64,000 nucleotides of DNA from Paenibacillus sp. P25 (GTDB lineage: Bacteria; Bacillota; Bacilli; Paenibacillales; NBRC-103111), in assembly GCA_024704175.1 (NCBI GenBank), contig CP085629.1, positions 3,410,001 to 3,474,000 on the forward strand. Reading direction: 5' to 3'. Below, one piece after another: positions 50,223-60,707 of this stretch. The translations under genes and the position numbers were made by a program. The notes under the pieces were generated by a model that saw nothing but the letters and a program-made list of their open reading frames with translations, had not been told where the DNA came from and did no database searches. How positions within the stretch are numbered: the stretch's first letter is position 1; the number at the start of each line of letters is the position of its first letter.

Positions 50223-51242
50223 TTACCCATTCGCGCTAAAAGCCGCGACCGGCACGTCAACGGCCTCTCCCCGGACTGCTGGGACTCAATCGCCGCTTCG
50301 ATGACCTCCTGCGCCGCCAGGGCGTCGGCTCCCGAAGCTTCGATGTCCTCCGGCGGCGTACCGTTCTTCACCTGCTCGATGAATCGCTCAAGCCGGCGGT
50401 TAAACGTATCGTCGAAGCCCTCCATCCCCCGCATGATCGGGTTGCGGAATACCGTCATTTCCTCGCTTCGATGCGGGTAATATGTGATGGATTCGTAGAC
50501 GTTTTCGATGATGAGCCGGCCTTCCGAACCCGCCGCCTCGCACCATTCGATCGGGTGGAGCATCGACATGTCGTAGCTCCCCGTCAAATGCCCGACCGCG
50601 CCGCTGTCAAACTGCATGTTGACGCTGGCCGTCGACCACCCGCCTGCGTCCCGGGGCCTTGGTCATGAACGATTGGACCCGCCGGATATCTCCGAACAGG
50701 TACCTCATCACATCGACCGAATGCGGATGCAGCGCTCGCATATGGAACCATTCGGTCTCATCGGCCGGATTGCGGATCGTAAGCCGCATATTCAAGAACA
50801 AGGGCGCACCGAGCTTGCCCTGCCCGATCCACGCCTTGGCTTTGGCCGCGGCCGGCGTGAACCGGTGGTTCAGGTTGCAGGCCAGCCGCACCCCTTTTTC
50901 CCTCGCCGCATGCACCATGGCCCGAGCTTCATCGATGCGGTTCGAGATCGGCTTCTCCACCAGTACGTCCTTGCCCGCATCAATCGCCATCATTACCGGG
51001 GCAAAGTGGTGGTCGCCCTTCTCCTCCCCGCCGGTCGCGACGCAGATCAGATCGACCTCTTCCTTGTCCAACAGCGCGGCCAAATCCGTATACGCCTTCG
51101 CGTAGAAAGCGGCGACCGCCTGCCGCGCCCGCTCCTCCAGCAGGTCGCAGACCGCCACCAGCTCAGTATCCGGGTGGTTGTTATAGAACCGGCAATGAAT
51201 GGCGCCGATCCGGTTGACGCCGACTACCGCAACCCGTATCAT
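50223..51242 (-). CDS. Gfo/Idh/MocA-family NAD(P)-dependent dehydrogenase; two frameshifts
   Basis: Oxidises a sugar, inositol or sugar-acid derivative. N-terminal Rossmann motif VAVVGVNRIGAIHCRFYNNH, catalytic Lys in VLVEKPISNRIDEARAM, NLNHRFTPAAAKAKAW. C-terminal domain WFHMRALHPHSVDVMRYLFG with the expected His. The frame breaks near 50640 (AGGWSTASVNMQFDSGAVGH) and at the C4 run 50269-50272; repaired end is GGEAVDVPVAAFSANG with stop at 50223. Length about 340 residues. It follows the third ABC system by 22 bases, so it acts on the imported sugar. Confidence 0.87.
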
Positions 51243-51264
51243 CCTTTATCCCTCCTGCCTGGAA

Positions 51265-52097
51265 TCAGCCTTTAACCGCCCCCGCCGTCATACCGGCCAC
51301 AATCTTCTTGTTGAAAAATAAAAACAGAATCAAGGGCGGGATCGAAATCAGCACGATATCGGCAAACAGCAGATTCCATTCCGTTTTATAAAGGCTCGTA
51401 AAATTGTAAAGCGTCAGCTGCACCGTCGCATTGTCCGCCCCCGGCAAAAAATAAAGCGGATTGACAAAATCGTTGAAAATGTTGACCGCGGTGAGCACAA
51501 TGATCGTCGAGGTCACCGGCTTCAGCAGCGGAAACACGATATTGAAATAGAGGCGCGACCCCGCTGCAGCCGTCGATAAACGCGCTCTCGTCCAGCTCCC
51601 GCGGGATTGTCGCCATGAAAGCCTTATAAAGAATCGCCGCGAACGGAAAATGCAGCGCCACCTCCACCAGCGTGAGTCCCGTCATCGTTTTGAACAAGCC
51701 GATGCCGTTCAGCACCCAGATCGTAGGCACAATCGCAGGCGGGATCATGAGTCCCGTGAGGATCAGGAAGTTGATAACCGAAGAAGCTCTCCCCCTTCCC
51801 TGCGCTGCAGCACAAACCCGGCCATGGAGCATACGACGACCAGAACGACGATGGAAAAGACCGTAAGCACCGTGCTGTTGTAAAAAGCGCGCAGCACCAT
51901 AAAATCATCGGCCATCAGCACGGATTTGTAATTGGCGATGACTTGGAAGGTCGTCGGCGCGCCATATTGAATTGCGACGATTCCGTCGTATTCTTGAAGG
52001 AATTGATAATGACGAAGTAAAAGGGAACCCAGAAGATGAGGCCGGACAGGAGGAGGGACAGAAGCCCGATGCCCAGCCGTCTTGCGCCTGTTGTCAT
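51265..52097 (-). CDS. Sugar ABC transporter permease, MalG type; three frameshifts
   Basis: Inner-membrane permease, about 277 residues. First segment IGLLSLLLSGLIFWVPFYFV, ILTGLMIPPAIVPTIWVLNG, coupling loop ELDESAFIDGCSG, C-terminus NKKIVAGMTAGAVKG. Breaks lie near 51960, 51790 and 51560. Pieces are in the right order and together give one complete family member. The start overlaps the stop of the next permease upstream (ATGA). Confidence 0.85.
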
Positions 52098-52961
52098 AAG
52101 TCCACCTCGCTCCGGTTCAGAAACTTATACAGCGGAAACGCGAGCACCGATACGACGATGAACAGGATGACGTTGCCCGCCGTCGCCAGGCCGTAAAACC
52201 CGGCTTGGTACTGCTTGTAGATGATCGAGGCGATAAGGTCCGTGGTGAAGCCCGGTCCTCCCTTGGTCATGGCCCAAATCAGGTCGAAGCTGCGCAGGCC
52301 GCCGATGAACGCCAGAATAATGACCGAGTTCATTGCGGGCCGGCTTAAAGGCAGGGTCAGATGCCAGAAGCTGTCGAAGGGTCTTGCCGCCGTCGATTTT
52401 GAGCGCCTCGTAATAGTGCTGCGGAATGGAAAGGATCCCGGCAATATAGATCACCGTGGCAATGCCTACGCCCTTCCATACATCGACGAAGGCCACGGAC
52501 AGGAGGGCCAGCCGGGTATCGCCGAGCCAATCCGGGCCGGTCATCCCGAACAAGGCGAGCGTCTTGTTGATGATGCCCTGGGAAGGATGCATCAGGTCGC
52601 TAAAGGTGACGCCGACCGCAATCGTGCTGAGCAGCGTGGGAAAGAAAATGACCGAGCGGAGGTAGTTTTTAAACGGGATTCTCGATGTAAGAACGGTGCC
52701 CAGCACCAGTCCGAAGATCACCTTCAGTCCGCAGGTGACGACGGCGTAGATCAGCGTGTTGCGGAAGCCGATATTCAAAGACGTTTCCGAGAAGAATGTT
52801 CTAAAGTTCTCGAGGCCTATAAATTCCCAACGCGTCAGCGTCCACCGGGTCATGCTGAAGAAGATCGACATGATCGTCGGCAGCAAATAAAAGACGAAAT
52901 AAATGATGCCTGCAGGCAGAAGCAGCGCGTAGGAATACTTGCTTTTGAACACTCGCTTCAT
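52094..52961 (-). CDS. Sugar ABC transporter permease, MalF type; one frameshift
   Basis: About 289 residues; first segment YALLLPAGIIYFVFYLLPTI. MTRWTLTRWEFIGLENFRTF, coupling loop HYYEALKIDGGKTPFDSFWH (restored near 52385), C-terminus FPLYKFLNRSEVDL. An upstream GTG/ATG option reaches 53033, next to the binding-protein stop; I chose the ATG before KRVFKSKYSY because the extra part does not look like this family. Confidence 0.86.
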
Positions 52962-53039
52962 GGCGGATTCCCGCTTGAGAGCCCGGGACCCTGCATCAGG
53001 CAGGGCCCGCGCTGTCGAAGAGCGGTCGCGCATCGTCCA

Positions 53040-54364
53040 TCACCACCCCGGAAGATTAAGCTGCTTCGCCTGTTTCTGCACGTCCTTGTCGTAGTTCTCG
53101 GCGCATTCGAGCGGCGTCTTGATGCCGCTTCCGCTTTCGATCGTAATATTTTCGAGACTCGGGCCCTTCACAGGCGAAACGAACTCCAGCGCCGGCGCTG
53201 TCTTCCCCGCGTCGAAGTACGGCTGCATTTGCTTGACGCCTTCGTAAGTATCGTCGGGCAGCTTGACGCCTTTGACAACATACGGGCCCGAAGCTTTGCT
53301 CTTGGACGCCAGGACGGATTGGCCTTCCGGAGAGATGAAGAACTCCACCCATTTTTTCGCCGCCTCGATATTCTTGCTCTTCTTGTTGATATAGATGCTG
53401 TTAGGCGACCAAACGGTCAGCCCGTTGATCTCGGCATTGTCGCTGGGCATCGGAAAGACGCCGATGTCCTTCACCTTGTCGGGGTAGTTCTGGTTGATGG
53501 TGTCGATGGCGCTGGTCAGCATCGGATACTGCACGCCGGTGCCTTCGGCCAGCATTTTCAAAGCATCGTCGTAGGTCGTAGCCTGGAAATCCTTGTTGTA
53601 GTAGCCTTTCTTGAAGGGCTCCTGCGTCTTCTCAAAGCCTCGGAGCGCCGCGGGCGTCGTGGCGTATTTCGCCTTGTTCGCCGTATAATCCTTCGCGAAG
53701 TTCGGAACCTGGGCCTGAAGGTTATAGAAATCCCCGAGCACGAACAGCTGTGAGGTCCAAGTCGTCTTATAGGAGGCGATGATCGCGGTCTTGCCGGCGG
53801 CCTTGATTTTCTCGCTGTTGGCCATAAATTCGGACCAGGTTTTCGGGATGGAAAGACCGAGGTCGGCGTATACCTTTTATTGTAGAGGACCCCTCCGACG
53901 TTGGTGGAGCCGGTGGGAACGCCGAAGATTTTTCCGTTTGCCGTAACCGTTGTTTTATAGGAGTCGAGTAAATTGTCCATGTAGGGCTCTTTCGACAGAT
54001 CTACGAAATTTTCTTCGGGGGAAAGGGCTTGCAGCAGCGAACCCGAATTGTAAGCGAGCAAATCGTCCATATCGCCCGTGGCCAGGCGCGTTTTGACCAG
54101 ATTGTCGCCTTCCGTGCCGTCCGGTCTAATATCAAATTTGATCGCGATATTCAGCTTCTTCTCGGCCTCGGCCGCAACCGCCTGAAGGGCCGGATATAAG
54201 GTGCCGGTTTTGCCGACCATCAGCGTCAGTGTCACCTTCTTGCCCCCGCCTTCGCCGGTGCCCGATGCCGTCTGGCTCCCGCCGCTGCTGCAGCCCGTCA
54301 AAGCGGCCATAAATAAGGCGGCACATGATGTTAGCGAGACGAACTTTACCGTAGTCTTGGTCAT
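53040..54364 (-). CDS. Sugar ABC transporter substrate-binding lipoprotein; one frameshift
   Basis: About 442 residues. Signal peptide MTKTTVKFVSLTSCAALFMA with lipobox ALTGCSS. Mature segments: VTLTLMVGKTGTLYPALQAV, LAYNSGSLLQALSPEENFVD, KIFGVPTGSTNVGGVLYNKK and IYINKKSKNIEAAKKWVEFF. The frame breaks near 53877 and joins KVYADLGLSIPKTWSEFMAN. First gene of the operon binding protein/MalF/MalG/dehydrogenase; the CTACAATGAA box lies about 140 bases upstream. Confidence 0.88.
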
Positions 54365-54505
54365 TCCGCTCATCACCCTTTTGAATAAAATGGTCAACCG
54401 GTGTTAGGCCTTGCGTTTGTCCCCTTCTTATAGAGTAAGCGGTTACAAAACGTCTCTTTTGACCTCCCCCTTCCGCCCGTTTTAGGGTAAAATGACTGCT
54501 TTTCC

Positions 54506-54515
54506 TTCATTGTAG
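54506..54515 (-). promoter_or_regulatory. CTACAATGAA box, probable -10 region
   Basis: Third copy of the 10-mer found before two other binding-protein or permease operons. The 54365-54592 region otherwise holds no gene. Confidence 0.5.
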
Positions 54516-54592
54516 CTTGGGCGGAGCGGCTGCATCATTGTCGATTGTGCCATTCGCATGGCGGATTGAGCCATTTGAAAATGGAAAGAAAG

Positions 54593-55648
54593 CTATCCCT
54601 CGTCATGAAGTTGTAAAAGTAAAAGCCCTTGAGGTTCCTCAAAGGGCTTTACGGGTTGATTCCGACGAGAAATTGACTTTTTAACTATCCTCGAATCCCC
54701 GGCGTATGAAGCTTGCCGTACCGCTTTCATATCCTGGAGAGGCGGAAGACCAAAGAGCCTTCGGTACTCCCGGTTGAACTGTGACGGACTTTCATAGCCT
54801 ACGGTCAAAGCGGCCGTCGTCGCCCCCATAGGACCGCTGAGCATTAGGCGCCTTGCTTCCAGAAGGCGAAGCCGCTTCTGGTACTGCAAGGGCCCCATGG
54901 TCGTGATCGCCTTGAATTTATGATGCAGCCCGGAGATACTCATGCTGCAGGATTTTGCAAGTTCCTCAACGGTAAAAGAGCTTGCGTAATTTTCTTTAAT
55001 CCAATGAATGGCCTTTCCGATTCCGTCCGCTCTTTGATCAAAGAGCGCCTTTTGGAGAAATAAGTGCCCGAAATCTCCTGACAGCAAGTTAAAAATCATT
55101 TCCCTTTTGATCAGCTCGGACAGAAATCGGGCTTCTTTCGGCTTATCGATAAGCTTCAGTAACCGGTTAAATATGTCCAGCAGCTCGGCGTCCGATTTTC
55201 CGATGAAGGCTCCGGCACTCAGACTTTTCTCTTTTGGTTCTGTGTGGATTTCCGCCTCCATGACTACAGAAGCGATTTCTTGAGCCGTAAAATCGATACG
55301 TAAACCGATATATGGCGATTCTTCCGTAGCGCCGACGATTTGGGCGGCGGCCGGCATATCGATTAGCGAAGCCAAATAATCACCCGCGGAGTAATGGTAG
55401 ATATCTTGACCAAGGTAAAGCTTCTTAGCTCCTTGAAGGATCAGGCAAAAAGAAGGAGTCAAAACACCCGGATTCTTCAGCGATTCACGACTGCTCCTCA
55501 CAATTGTAAGAAACGGAACCATCGTCGGCGTCCGTCCCTCCGCCCGGGTAATCCGATCCGTCATAGCAATGAGCTGGTCCAGCGCTTTCTTATGAATAGA
55601 AACCCTCTTTCCAGAGATCGCATGGTTATCCAGTCCTTGTTCCGGCAT
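54593..55648 (-). CDS. AraC-family regulator (AraC_N type), divergent from an MFS exporter
   Basis: Intact; 351 residues from the preferred ATG, which has GGGAGGG nine bases upstream (an ATG nine bases earlier touches it). N-terminal AraC_N domain: LTPSFCLILQGAKKLYLGQD, YHYSAGDYLASLIDMPAAAQ. HTH pair: FTVEELAKSCSMSISGLHHK and AALTVGYESPSQFNREYRRL. It is divergent from the MFS gene (146-base gap) and probably controls it. Confidence 0.9.
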   Translation of the reverse strand: MPEQGLDNHAISGKRVSIHKKALDQLIAMTDRITRAEGRTPTMVPFLTIVRSSRESLKNPGVLTPSFCLILQGAKKLYLGQDIYHYSAGDYLASLIDMPAAAQIVGATEESPYIGLRIDFTAQEIASVVMEAEIHTEPKEKSLSAGAFIGKSDAELLDIFNRLLKLIDKPKEARFLSELIKREMIFNLLSGDFGHLFLQKALFDQRADGIGKAIHWIKENYASSFTVEELAKSCSMSISGLHHKFKAITTMGPLQYQKRLRLLEARRLMLSGPMGATTAALTVGYESPSQFNREYRRLFGLPPLQDMKAVRQASYAGDSRIVKKSISRRNQPVKPFEEPQGLLLLQLHDEG

Positions 55649-55794
55649 GCATTCCATCCCTCCCGTCCATACTAAATTACATCAGTTTGCAGCTTTAGGC
55701 AAGTTTTATGCAGTAACGGTCTACTTCCTTTCCCCCATTCCATCCATAATATTCTTCAGGAACTAAACTACTAAAATAGGAAAGGAACATGTTT

Positions 55795-57201
55795 ATGCAT
55801 CAGTCAAAATGGATCATCTTAACCATTATCATCGCATGTCAGCTGATCGTTGTGCTTGACGCCTCCATTATGGTAACCGCCATCCCTCAAATCGGCCGTT
55901 CGCTGCATATGACGGCAACCGGTTTAACCTGGGTCCAGAATGGCTACATTTTGCCCTTTGGCGGTTTCTTGCTGCTTGGTGCCCGGGCAGGGGATCTTTT
56001 GGGACGCAGAAGAATGCTTGGTGTAGGCATTGGATTATTTTCGCTTGCCTCTATGCTTGCCGGTTTGGCGCCCACAGCCGAATTGCTGCTTGTTTCCCGT
56101 GCATTCCAAGGCTTTGCGGCTGCACTCGCAACACCTGCTGCGCTTGCATTACTGTCAGAAAGCTTTGTAGAGGTCAAGGAACGCTCCCGAGCGATCGCGA
56201 TGTACAGCGCGGTGTCGGCTGCAGGCGGCAGTATCGGCCTCATTCTTGGCGGATTCTTCGCCGATTTTATTTCCTGGCGCGTCGGGATGTTTATCAATGT
56301 CCCTATTGGGATGGCTTTGCTGTATTTGGTACAGAGGTTTATACAAAAAACAGATACGAGGACCGGACGTTTCGATCTTTGGGGCGCGATGACATCCGTA
56401 ATCGGCATGACCGCGTTGGTATACGGCTTCGTTCAAGCGGCGGATTACGGTTGGGGACAACCCGGAACATGGCTTTCGCTTGCAGCCGGGACGGTTTTGC
56501 TGGCGGCATTCGTGCTTATTGAGGCCCGAGCGGCCGAGCCGATCATCCCGCTCCGATTGTTTGCGAGCCGTCAGCGGTCCGGGGCCTATCTCGGAAGGTT
56601 CCTATTTGTCGGCGGGAATTTTTCACTCTTTTTCTTTATCCCTCAATTTTTGCAAAACGTTCTTGGTTTCAGCTCGCTTGAAGCCGGTTTGGCCTTCCTG
56701 CCGTTTACAGGCGCCCAGTTCGGGATGATGTATCTGATACCCGGGCTGGTGCACCGGTTTGGAAATAGGAGGGTCCTGTTGGCCGGTCTGCTAATCGCCA
56801 TCATGGGTACCCTCTGGATGAGCCGGATCATCTCCGTGCAGGCTCCGTCCCTCCCGCTAATGTTCCTTCTCTTGGCCGTCATGGGCATCGGCGCCGGGAT
56901 GGTTTTCCAGCCGCTAACCACTTTGGGGCTCTCAGGTGTGGATTCTCGCGACACCGGTGCCGCGTCGGGTCTAATTAATGTCGCACATCAAAGCGGCTCC
57001 TCGTTAGGACTCGCGGTTCTCATATCCGTATTTGATGCGGCTATCCATACGGATCAGCCTTCAAAGATGCAATTCGCTCATGCCGTATCACACTCCGTAT
57101 TGGGAACCGTGGTATTTATCATGTCAGCCCTTGTTGCAACGCTGATCTGTATTCTTCCGGCAAGCCAGCCCGCACGAAAACAGGCATTAGCGGATTCTTG
57201 A
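55795..57201 (+). CDS. MFS drug-type exporter, DHA2 (14-TM) family
   Basis: Intact inner-membrane transporter of about 468 residues with 14 predicted segments. Motifs: LDASIMVTAIPQIGRSL (motif D1), GARAGDLLGRRRMLGVGIGL (motif A), AAGGSIGLILGGFFADFISW (motif C) and GLSGVDSRDTGAASGLINVA. Typical substrates are drugs or dyes, driven by proton exchange; specificity cannot be read from sequence. ATG at 55795 has AAAGGA eight bases upstream. Confidence 0.92.
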   Translation: MHQSKWIILTIIIACQLIVVLDASIMVTAIPQIGRSLHMTATGLTWVQNGYILPFGGFLLLGARAGDLLGRRRMLGVGIGLFSLASMLAGLAPTAELLLVSRAFQGFAAALATPAALALLSESFVEVKERSRAIAMYSAVSAAGGSIGLILGGFFADFISWRVGMFINVPIGMALLYLVQRFIQKTDTRTGRFDLWGAMTSVIGMTALVYGFVQAADYGWGQPGTWLSLAAGTVLLAAFVLIEARAAEPIIPLRLFASRQRSGAYLGRFLFVGGNFSLFFFIPQFLQNVLGFSSLEAGLAFLPFTGAQFGMMYLIPGLVHRFGNRRVLLAGLLIAIMGTLWMSRIISVQAPSLPLMFLLLAVMGIGAGMVFQPLTTLGLSGVDSRDTGAASGLINVAHQSGSSLGLAVLISVFDAAIHTDQPSKMQFAHAVSHSVLGTVVFIMSALVATLICILPASQPARKQALADS

Positions 57202-57233
57202 TACTGACATTTCGCACCCGCCTACCCCAGAAA

Positions 57234-57280
57234 ATGAAACGGCCTCAGTCCATGTAATTTGGACCGAGGCCGCTATTTCG
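57234..57280. terminator. Bidirectional terminator between converging genes
   Basis: CGGCCTCAGTCC (57240-57251) pairs with GGACCGAGGCCG (57261-57272), one mismatch. It lies between the MFS stop (57201) and the molybdopterin oxidoreductase stop (57318). Confidence 0.75.
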
Positions 57281-57317
57281 GGGTGCCAATCCCCTGCCCT
57301 CTTTGATCTGCTTCGCG

Positions 57318-59355
57318 CTAGGCCTTCACCACATCGACGCGGCCGGAGAAGAAGGTCGCTCCGCCGCCCATATCGGCTAAGCGGTCCGGCGTGAGCGCGT
57401 TCACATGCTGCTTCGCCCCCGGCCTGTCGGCCCACAGCCCTTGGCTTACGACGACGCCGGGCAGGACCGAGTCCCCGACGGACACGGTAAGCTCGCACTC
57501 CCCCGGTCGTTCCAGATGCGGACGCGGTCGCCGTCCTCGATGCCCGCCGCCGCAGCATCCGCCGCATTCATAAACAGCCGCGGTGCTTTCTCGAGCCGGA
57601 CATGCTTCTCATTGTTGGAGAAGGTGGAATTGAGGAAATTATGGTTCGGTCCCGGCACGAACAGATAGGGATAGCCCCCGTCTTCCGCGAGAGGCGTGTA
57701 CGTCGGCAGCGGCGGATAGCCGTGCGCCTCCATGATACTGGAATACAGCTCGATTTTACCGCTTGGCGTCGGCAGACGCTCAATGAATCGCGGCGAAACA
57801 TCCGCTTTCACATAACCCTTTTCGGCCAAAATGTCGTAATCGATACCCCGCAAATAAGGGTTGCCGGGATCATCCAGCGCCTGCCGGATCATCTCTTCCT
57901 CCGTGTCGCGGAACGCCGGATCGTCATAGCCCATCCCCTCGGCGAGCAGCCGGAATACTTCCACGTTCGACTTGCTCTCGCCGTAAGGCGCTATGACCGG
58001 CTGATGCAAATGGACATAGTGATGCCAGTACGATTTGTAGAAATCCGTATTCTCGAAGGAGGAGGTCGCCGGCAGTACGATATCCGCGTACAGCGCGGTT
58101 TCGGTCAGGAATAGGTCATGAACGACCGTGAATAGATCCTCGCGGGCCAGCCCCTCCCGCACTTTGTTCCCTTCCGGGGCCACAAGGGCGGGGTTGCTGT
58201 TGTACACATACATGGAACGGATCGGCGGATCGAGCTCGAGCAGGGCACTGCCGATCGCGTTCATATTGACGGTGCGCGTCTTTTTATTTTGCAGCAAATC
58301 GGGACGCTGCAGTGCCCGCTTGTTATGCTCAAGAAATCCGCTGTTCCCCTTAATCGCCCCGCCGCCGGGAACAAGCCACTGGCCGGTCAGCGCCGGAAGG
58401 CAGGCGATCGTCCGTACGCACATGCCGCCGTTGTCGTGGTGCTGAAGGCCGTTCCCGATCCGGACCAGAGACGGGGAGGTCGTTCCGTACAAGCGCGCCA
58501 GCCGGTAGATATCGTCCGCCGGGACGCCCGTAATGGCGGATACCGTCGCCGGATCGTAGGAAGCCGCATGTCTGCGGAGCTCCTCATGCCCGACCGTGTA
58601 CTTTTCCAGGAACCCCTGATCCACCAGATTTTCAGCGAATAAAACGTGCATGATCCCCAGCGCAAGCGCGGCGTCCGTCCCCGGCCTAACCGGGATAAAC
58701 CAGTCCGCCCAGCGGCCCGTCTGGTTCTTGTGCACATCGATGACGACAATCTGCGCCCCGTTCTTGCGCGCCTTCTCCGCCAGCACCACCTGATGCATGT
58801 TCGTGCTGACGGTATTGATGCCCCACATGATGAACAGCTTCGTATGCACCGTCTCCTCGGGATCCGTCCCGAAACTGCCGCCCATCGTATAAGCGTATCC
58901 TACGCCGCCGGCCGCCGAACAAATGGCGCGGTCCAGTCTGCTTGCGCCCAGCCGGTGGAAGAAGCGGAGATCCATCCCTTCCGCACTCAACCTCCCCATA
59001 TTCCCGTAGAAGCTGTAGGGCAGAATACTCTCCGGTCCGTATTCTGCGATGAGCTCCTTCCAGCGGGAGGTGACGGTCTGGACGGCCTCCTCCCAGCTGA
59101 TCGGCTCAAACCGCCCTTCCCCTTGGGGCCCACGCGTTTCAGCGGGTGCGTGAGACGCTTCGGATCATAAATCCGTTCGGTCATATGGCGGACCTTGTTG
59201 CAAATATTGCCTTGGGTCACCGGATGCTGCGGGTCCCCTTCGATTTTCACGATTTTGCCGCCGCTCTTGTGTACCAGCGGCCCGCATTGGTCCGGGCAAT
59301 CCAAAGAGCATACCGACGGGAAGACGCCGTCCGGCCGATCCACATATGATGACAT
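57318..59355 (-). CDS. Molybdopterin oxidoreductase (formate dehydrogenase/BisC-like); two frameshifts
   Basis: Large catalytic subunit using a bis-pterin molybdenum cofactor, about 680 residues. N-terminal 4Fe-4S motif CSLDCPDQCGPLVHKSGG with later CNKVRHM. Molybdopterin fold: FIMWGINTVSTNMHQVVLAE, PVRPGTDAALALGIMHVLFA, YNSNPALVAPEGNKVREGLA and the C-terminal dinucleotide-binding domain FVPGPNHNFLNSTFSNNEK. The frame breaks near 59120 and at the C5 run around 57500. Restored end is RLADMGGGATFFSGRVDVVKA. ATG follows AAAGGAG. No partner subunits are encoded nearby, so the electron donor or acceptor is unknown. Confidence 0.88.
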
Positions 59356-59575
59356 ATCCAAAACTCCTTTCACGGCAACAACCGACAGCCGTCTCATTGC
59401 CGCAGCTTTTCCCTATTTTATACCGTCCCGCCGGCGAAGGATAGAGGCATTTCGAAAGGAGGCGCTTACAGAAAAATTTGATTTTCTTCCCAGCCAATAT
59501 GCTTTATAATAAAGGGGTTAACTTCTATGAGAGACAGGTGAGAGGGAGCTGAAATACGGAGTAACCGATCGCGTC

Positions 59576-60001
59576 GTGAGCGATCTGCTGAAGCGCTCGG
59601 GAAGCCAGGTCTCGGTGAGGCTGAAGAAGCATTTTCCCGGCAGACGTTTGGTAGGCGGAAAATATCAAATGGCTTCGCATACGGTGACCTTGTACGAAGA
59701 GGAAATCAAGCGCCAATGCTCCCGGCTGTTCGGATCTCTGGACCGGCTGGAAGAGTATACGGCCGTCATCTTCGCTCATGAGCTCGGCCATGCGGAGGAT
59801 CCGCAGCTTGAAGACTTATCGCTTCTCCTGGATGGGGAGCTGACTATACAGGAACGGAACTGGATCGCCCTGCAAATCGAAGAGAACGCATGGCGCTACG
59901 CGGAGAAGCTGCTTGCAGACCTGGATCAGGCGTTTCTCGCCAAAATCGTTACCGAATCTCTTGCCGCCTACCGCGAGAAAGTGGCAAGCGATATCGCCTA
60001 A
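59576..60001 (+). CDS. Small HELGH-motif (zincin-like) protein
   Basis: A 141-residue soluble protein with HELGH in AVIFAHELGHAEDPQ (~65), the zinc and catalytic motif of metallopeptidases; a later Glu may be in QIEENAWRYAEKLLADLD. I do not recognise a named family. The open frame continues upstream as KYGVTDRV without a standard start, and the ribosome binding site before this GTG is weak, so the true start may be about 15 codons earlier (possibly hidden by an indel). It converges on the KGG gene. Confidence 0.7.
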   Translation: MSDLLKRSGSQVSVRLKKHFPGRRLVGGKYQMASHTVTLYEEEIKRQCSRLFGSLDRLEEYTAVIFAHELGHAEDPQLEDLSLLLDGELTIQERNWIALQIEENAWRYAEKLLADLDQAFLAKIVTESLAAYREKVASDIA

Positions 60002-60010
60002 TGCGCAAAG

Positions 60011-60043
60011 GGTCAGGAACCCCGCGGGGTCCTGACCTTTTTG
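60011..60043. terminator. Bidirectional terminator
   Basis: GGTCAGGAACCCC, GCG loop, GGGGTCCTGACC, then TTTTT on the plus strand, between the HELGH gene and the converging KGG gene. Confidence 0.88.
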
Positions 60044-60055
60044 GGTCGCTTATCT

Positions 60056-60400
60056 TTATTCGCGCTCGCGTTGGCGGGCACGGGCTTCGCCGCCTTTGCG
60101 GCCGGCCTCTTCGCGGCTCATCTTGCCGTCGTCGCTGTCGCCGCTGTCGTCACCTCGGGATTCGCCGCCCTTGCGGCCAATCTCCTGGTAGAACTCTCGG
60201 CCATGAGATTCGGCTGTGGCTTCCCCGCCTTTACGGCCGATTTCCTGATAAAATTCTTTATCATGCGACTCAGCTGTGGCCTCGCCGCCCTTTTGACCGA
60301 TCTCTTGATAAAACTCGCGGTCATGGTTTTTGGCTGTCGCTTCCCCACCCATACGTCCTGCTTCTTCACGGCTCATTTTTCCATCGCGATTTTGTGCCAT
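60056..60400 (-). CDS. KGG-repeat stress protein (GsiB-like)
   Basis: A 114-residue very hydrophilic protein made of four repeats of REFYQEIGRKGGEATAES type, flanked by two KMSREEAGRKGGEARA segments. This matches the KGG/stress-induced hydrophilic family (GsiB of Bacillus, plant LEA group 1), thought to protect cell contents during desiccation or sporulation. The repeated DNA is intact. ATG follows AAAGGAGTGA, and the gene stands alone. Confidence 0.92.
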   Translation of the reverse strand: MAQNRDGKMSREEAGRMGGEATAKNHDREFYQEIGQKGGEATAESHDKEFYQEIGRKGGEATAESHGREFYQEIGRKGGESRGDDSGDSDDGKMSREEAGRKGGEARARQRERE

Positions 60401-60571
60401 TCTGAATCACTCCTTTTGGGTTGTAGTTGTTTACATGTCTTTATTACCCTTGTCCGCCAGGATGAAACAGGCTTTGCCTAAACCGCTGGAGCAAGATATA
60501 AAGCTCGGACTTCACCGGATCGGGAGATAAAGCGTAAGGATTACGCGCTTGTATCCGACATAGTTATGCAT

Positions 60572-60600
60572 TGACACGGTTTGATGCAAGGTGTATGATT
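60572..60600 (+). promoter_or_regulatory. Sigma-A promoter of the flavin monooxygenase gene
   Basis: TTGACA (60572-60577), 17-base spacer, TATGAT (60595-60600). It would start transcription near 60607, leaving a leader of about 175 bases. Confidence 0.75.
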
Positions 60601-60611
60601 TTATTCACAGT

Positions 60612-60625
60612 AATCCAATTGGATT
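60612..60625 (+). promoter_or_regulatory. Palindrome AATCCAATTGGATT at the transcription start
   Basis: Perfect 14-base palindrome about 12 bases after the -10, a position that suits a repressor operator. Confidence 0.55.
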
Positions 60626-60650
60626 TATATAATAAGCCCACTGGTTCACC

Positions 60651-60707
60651 GGAGGCCTCTTTCCTTACGTGCTTCATTAGCGCAACAGGAGAAAGAGCCT
60701 CCTTTTT
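60651..60707 (+). terminator. Attenuator-like terminator in the monooxygenase leader
   Basis: GGAGGCCTCTTTC (60651-60663) pairs with GAAAGAGCCTCC (60691-60702) with one bulged base, followed by TTTTTG. It lies between the promoter and the gene start at 60781. No known riboswitch or T-box consensus is visible upstream. Confidence 0.65.

Noticed and set aside
52961..53033. N-terminal extension of the MalF-type permease to 53033
   Set aside because: The added residues do not resemble this permease family; the ATG before KRVFKSK fits better.
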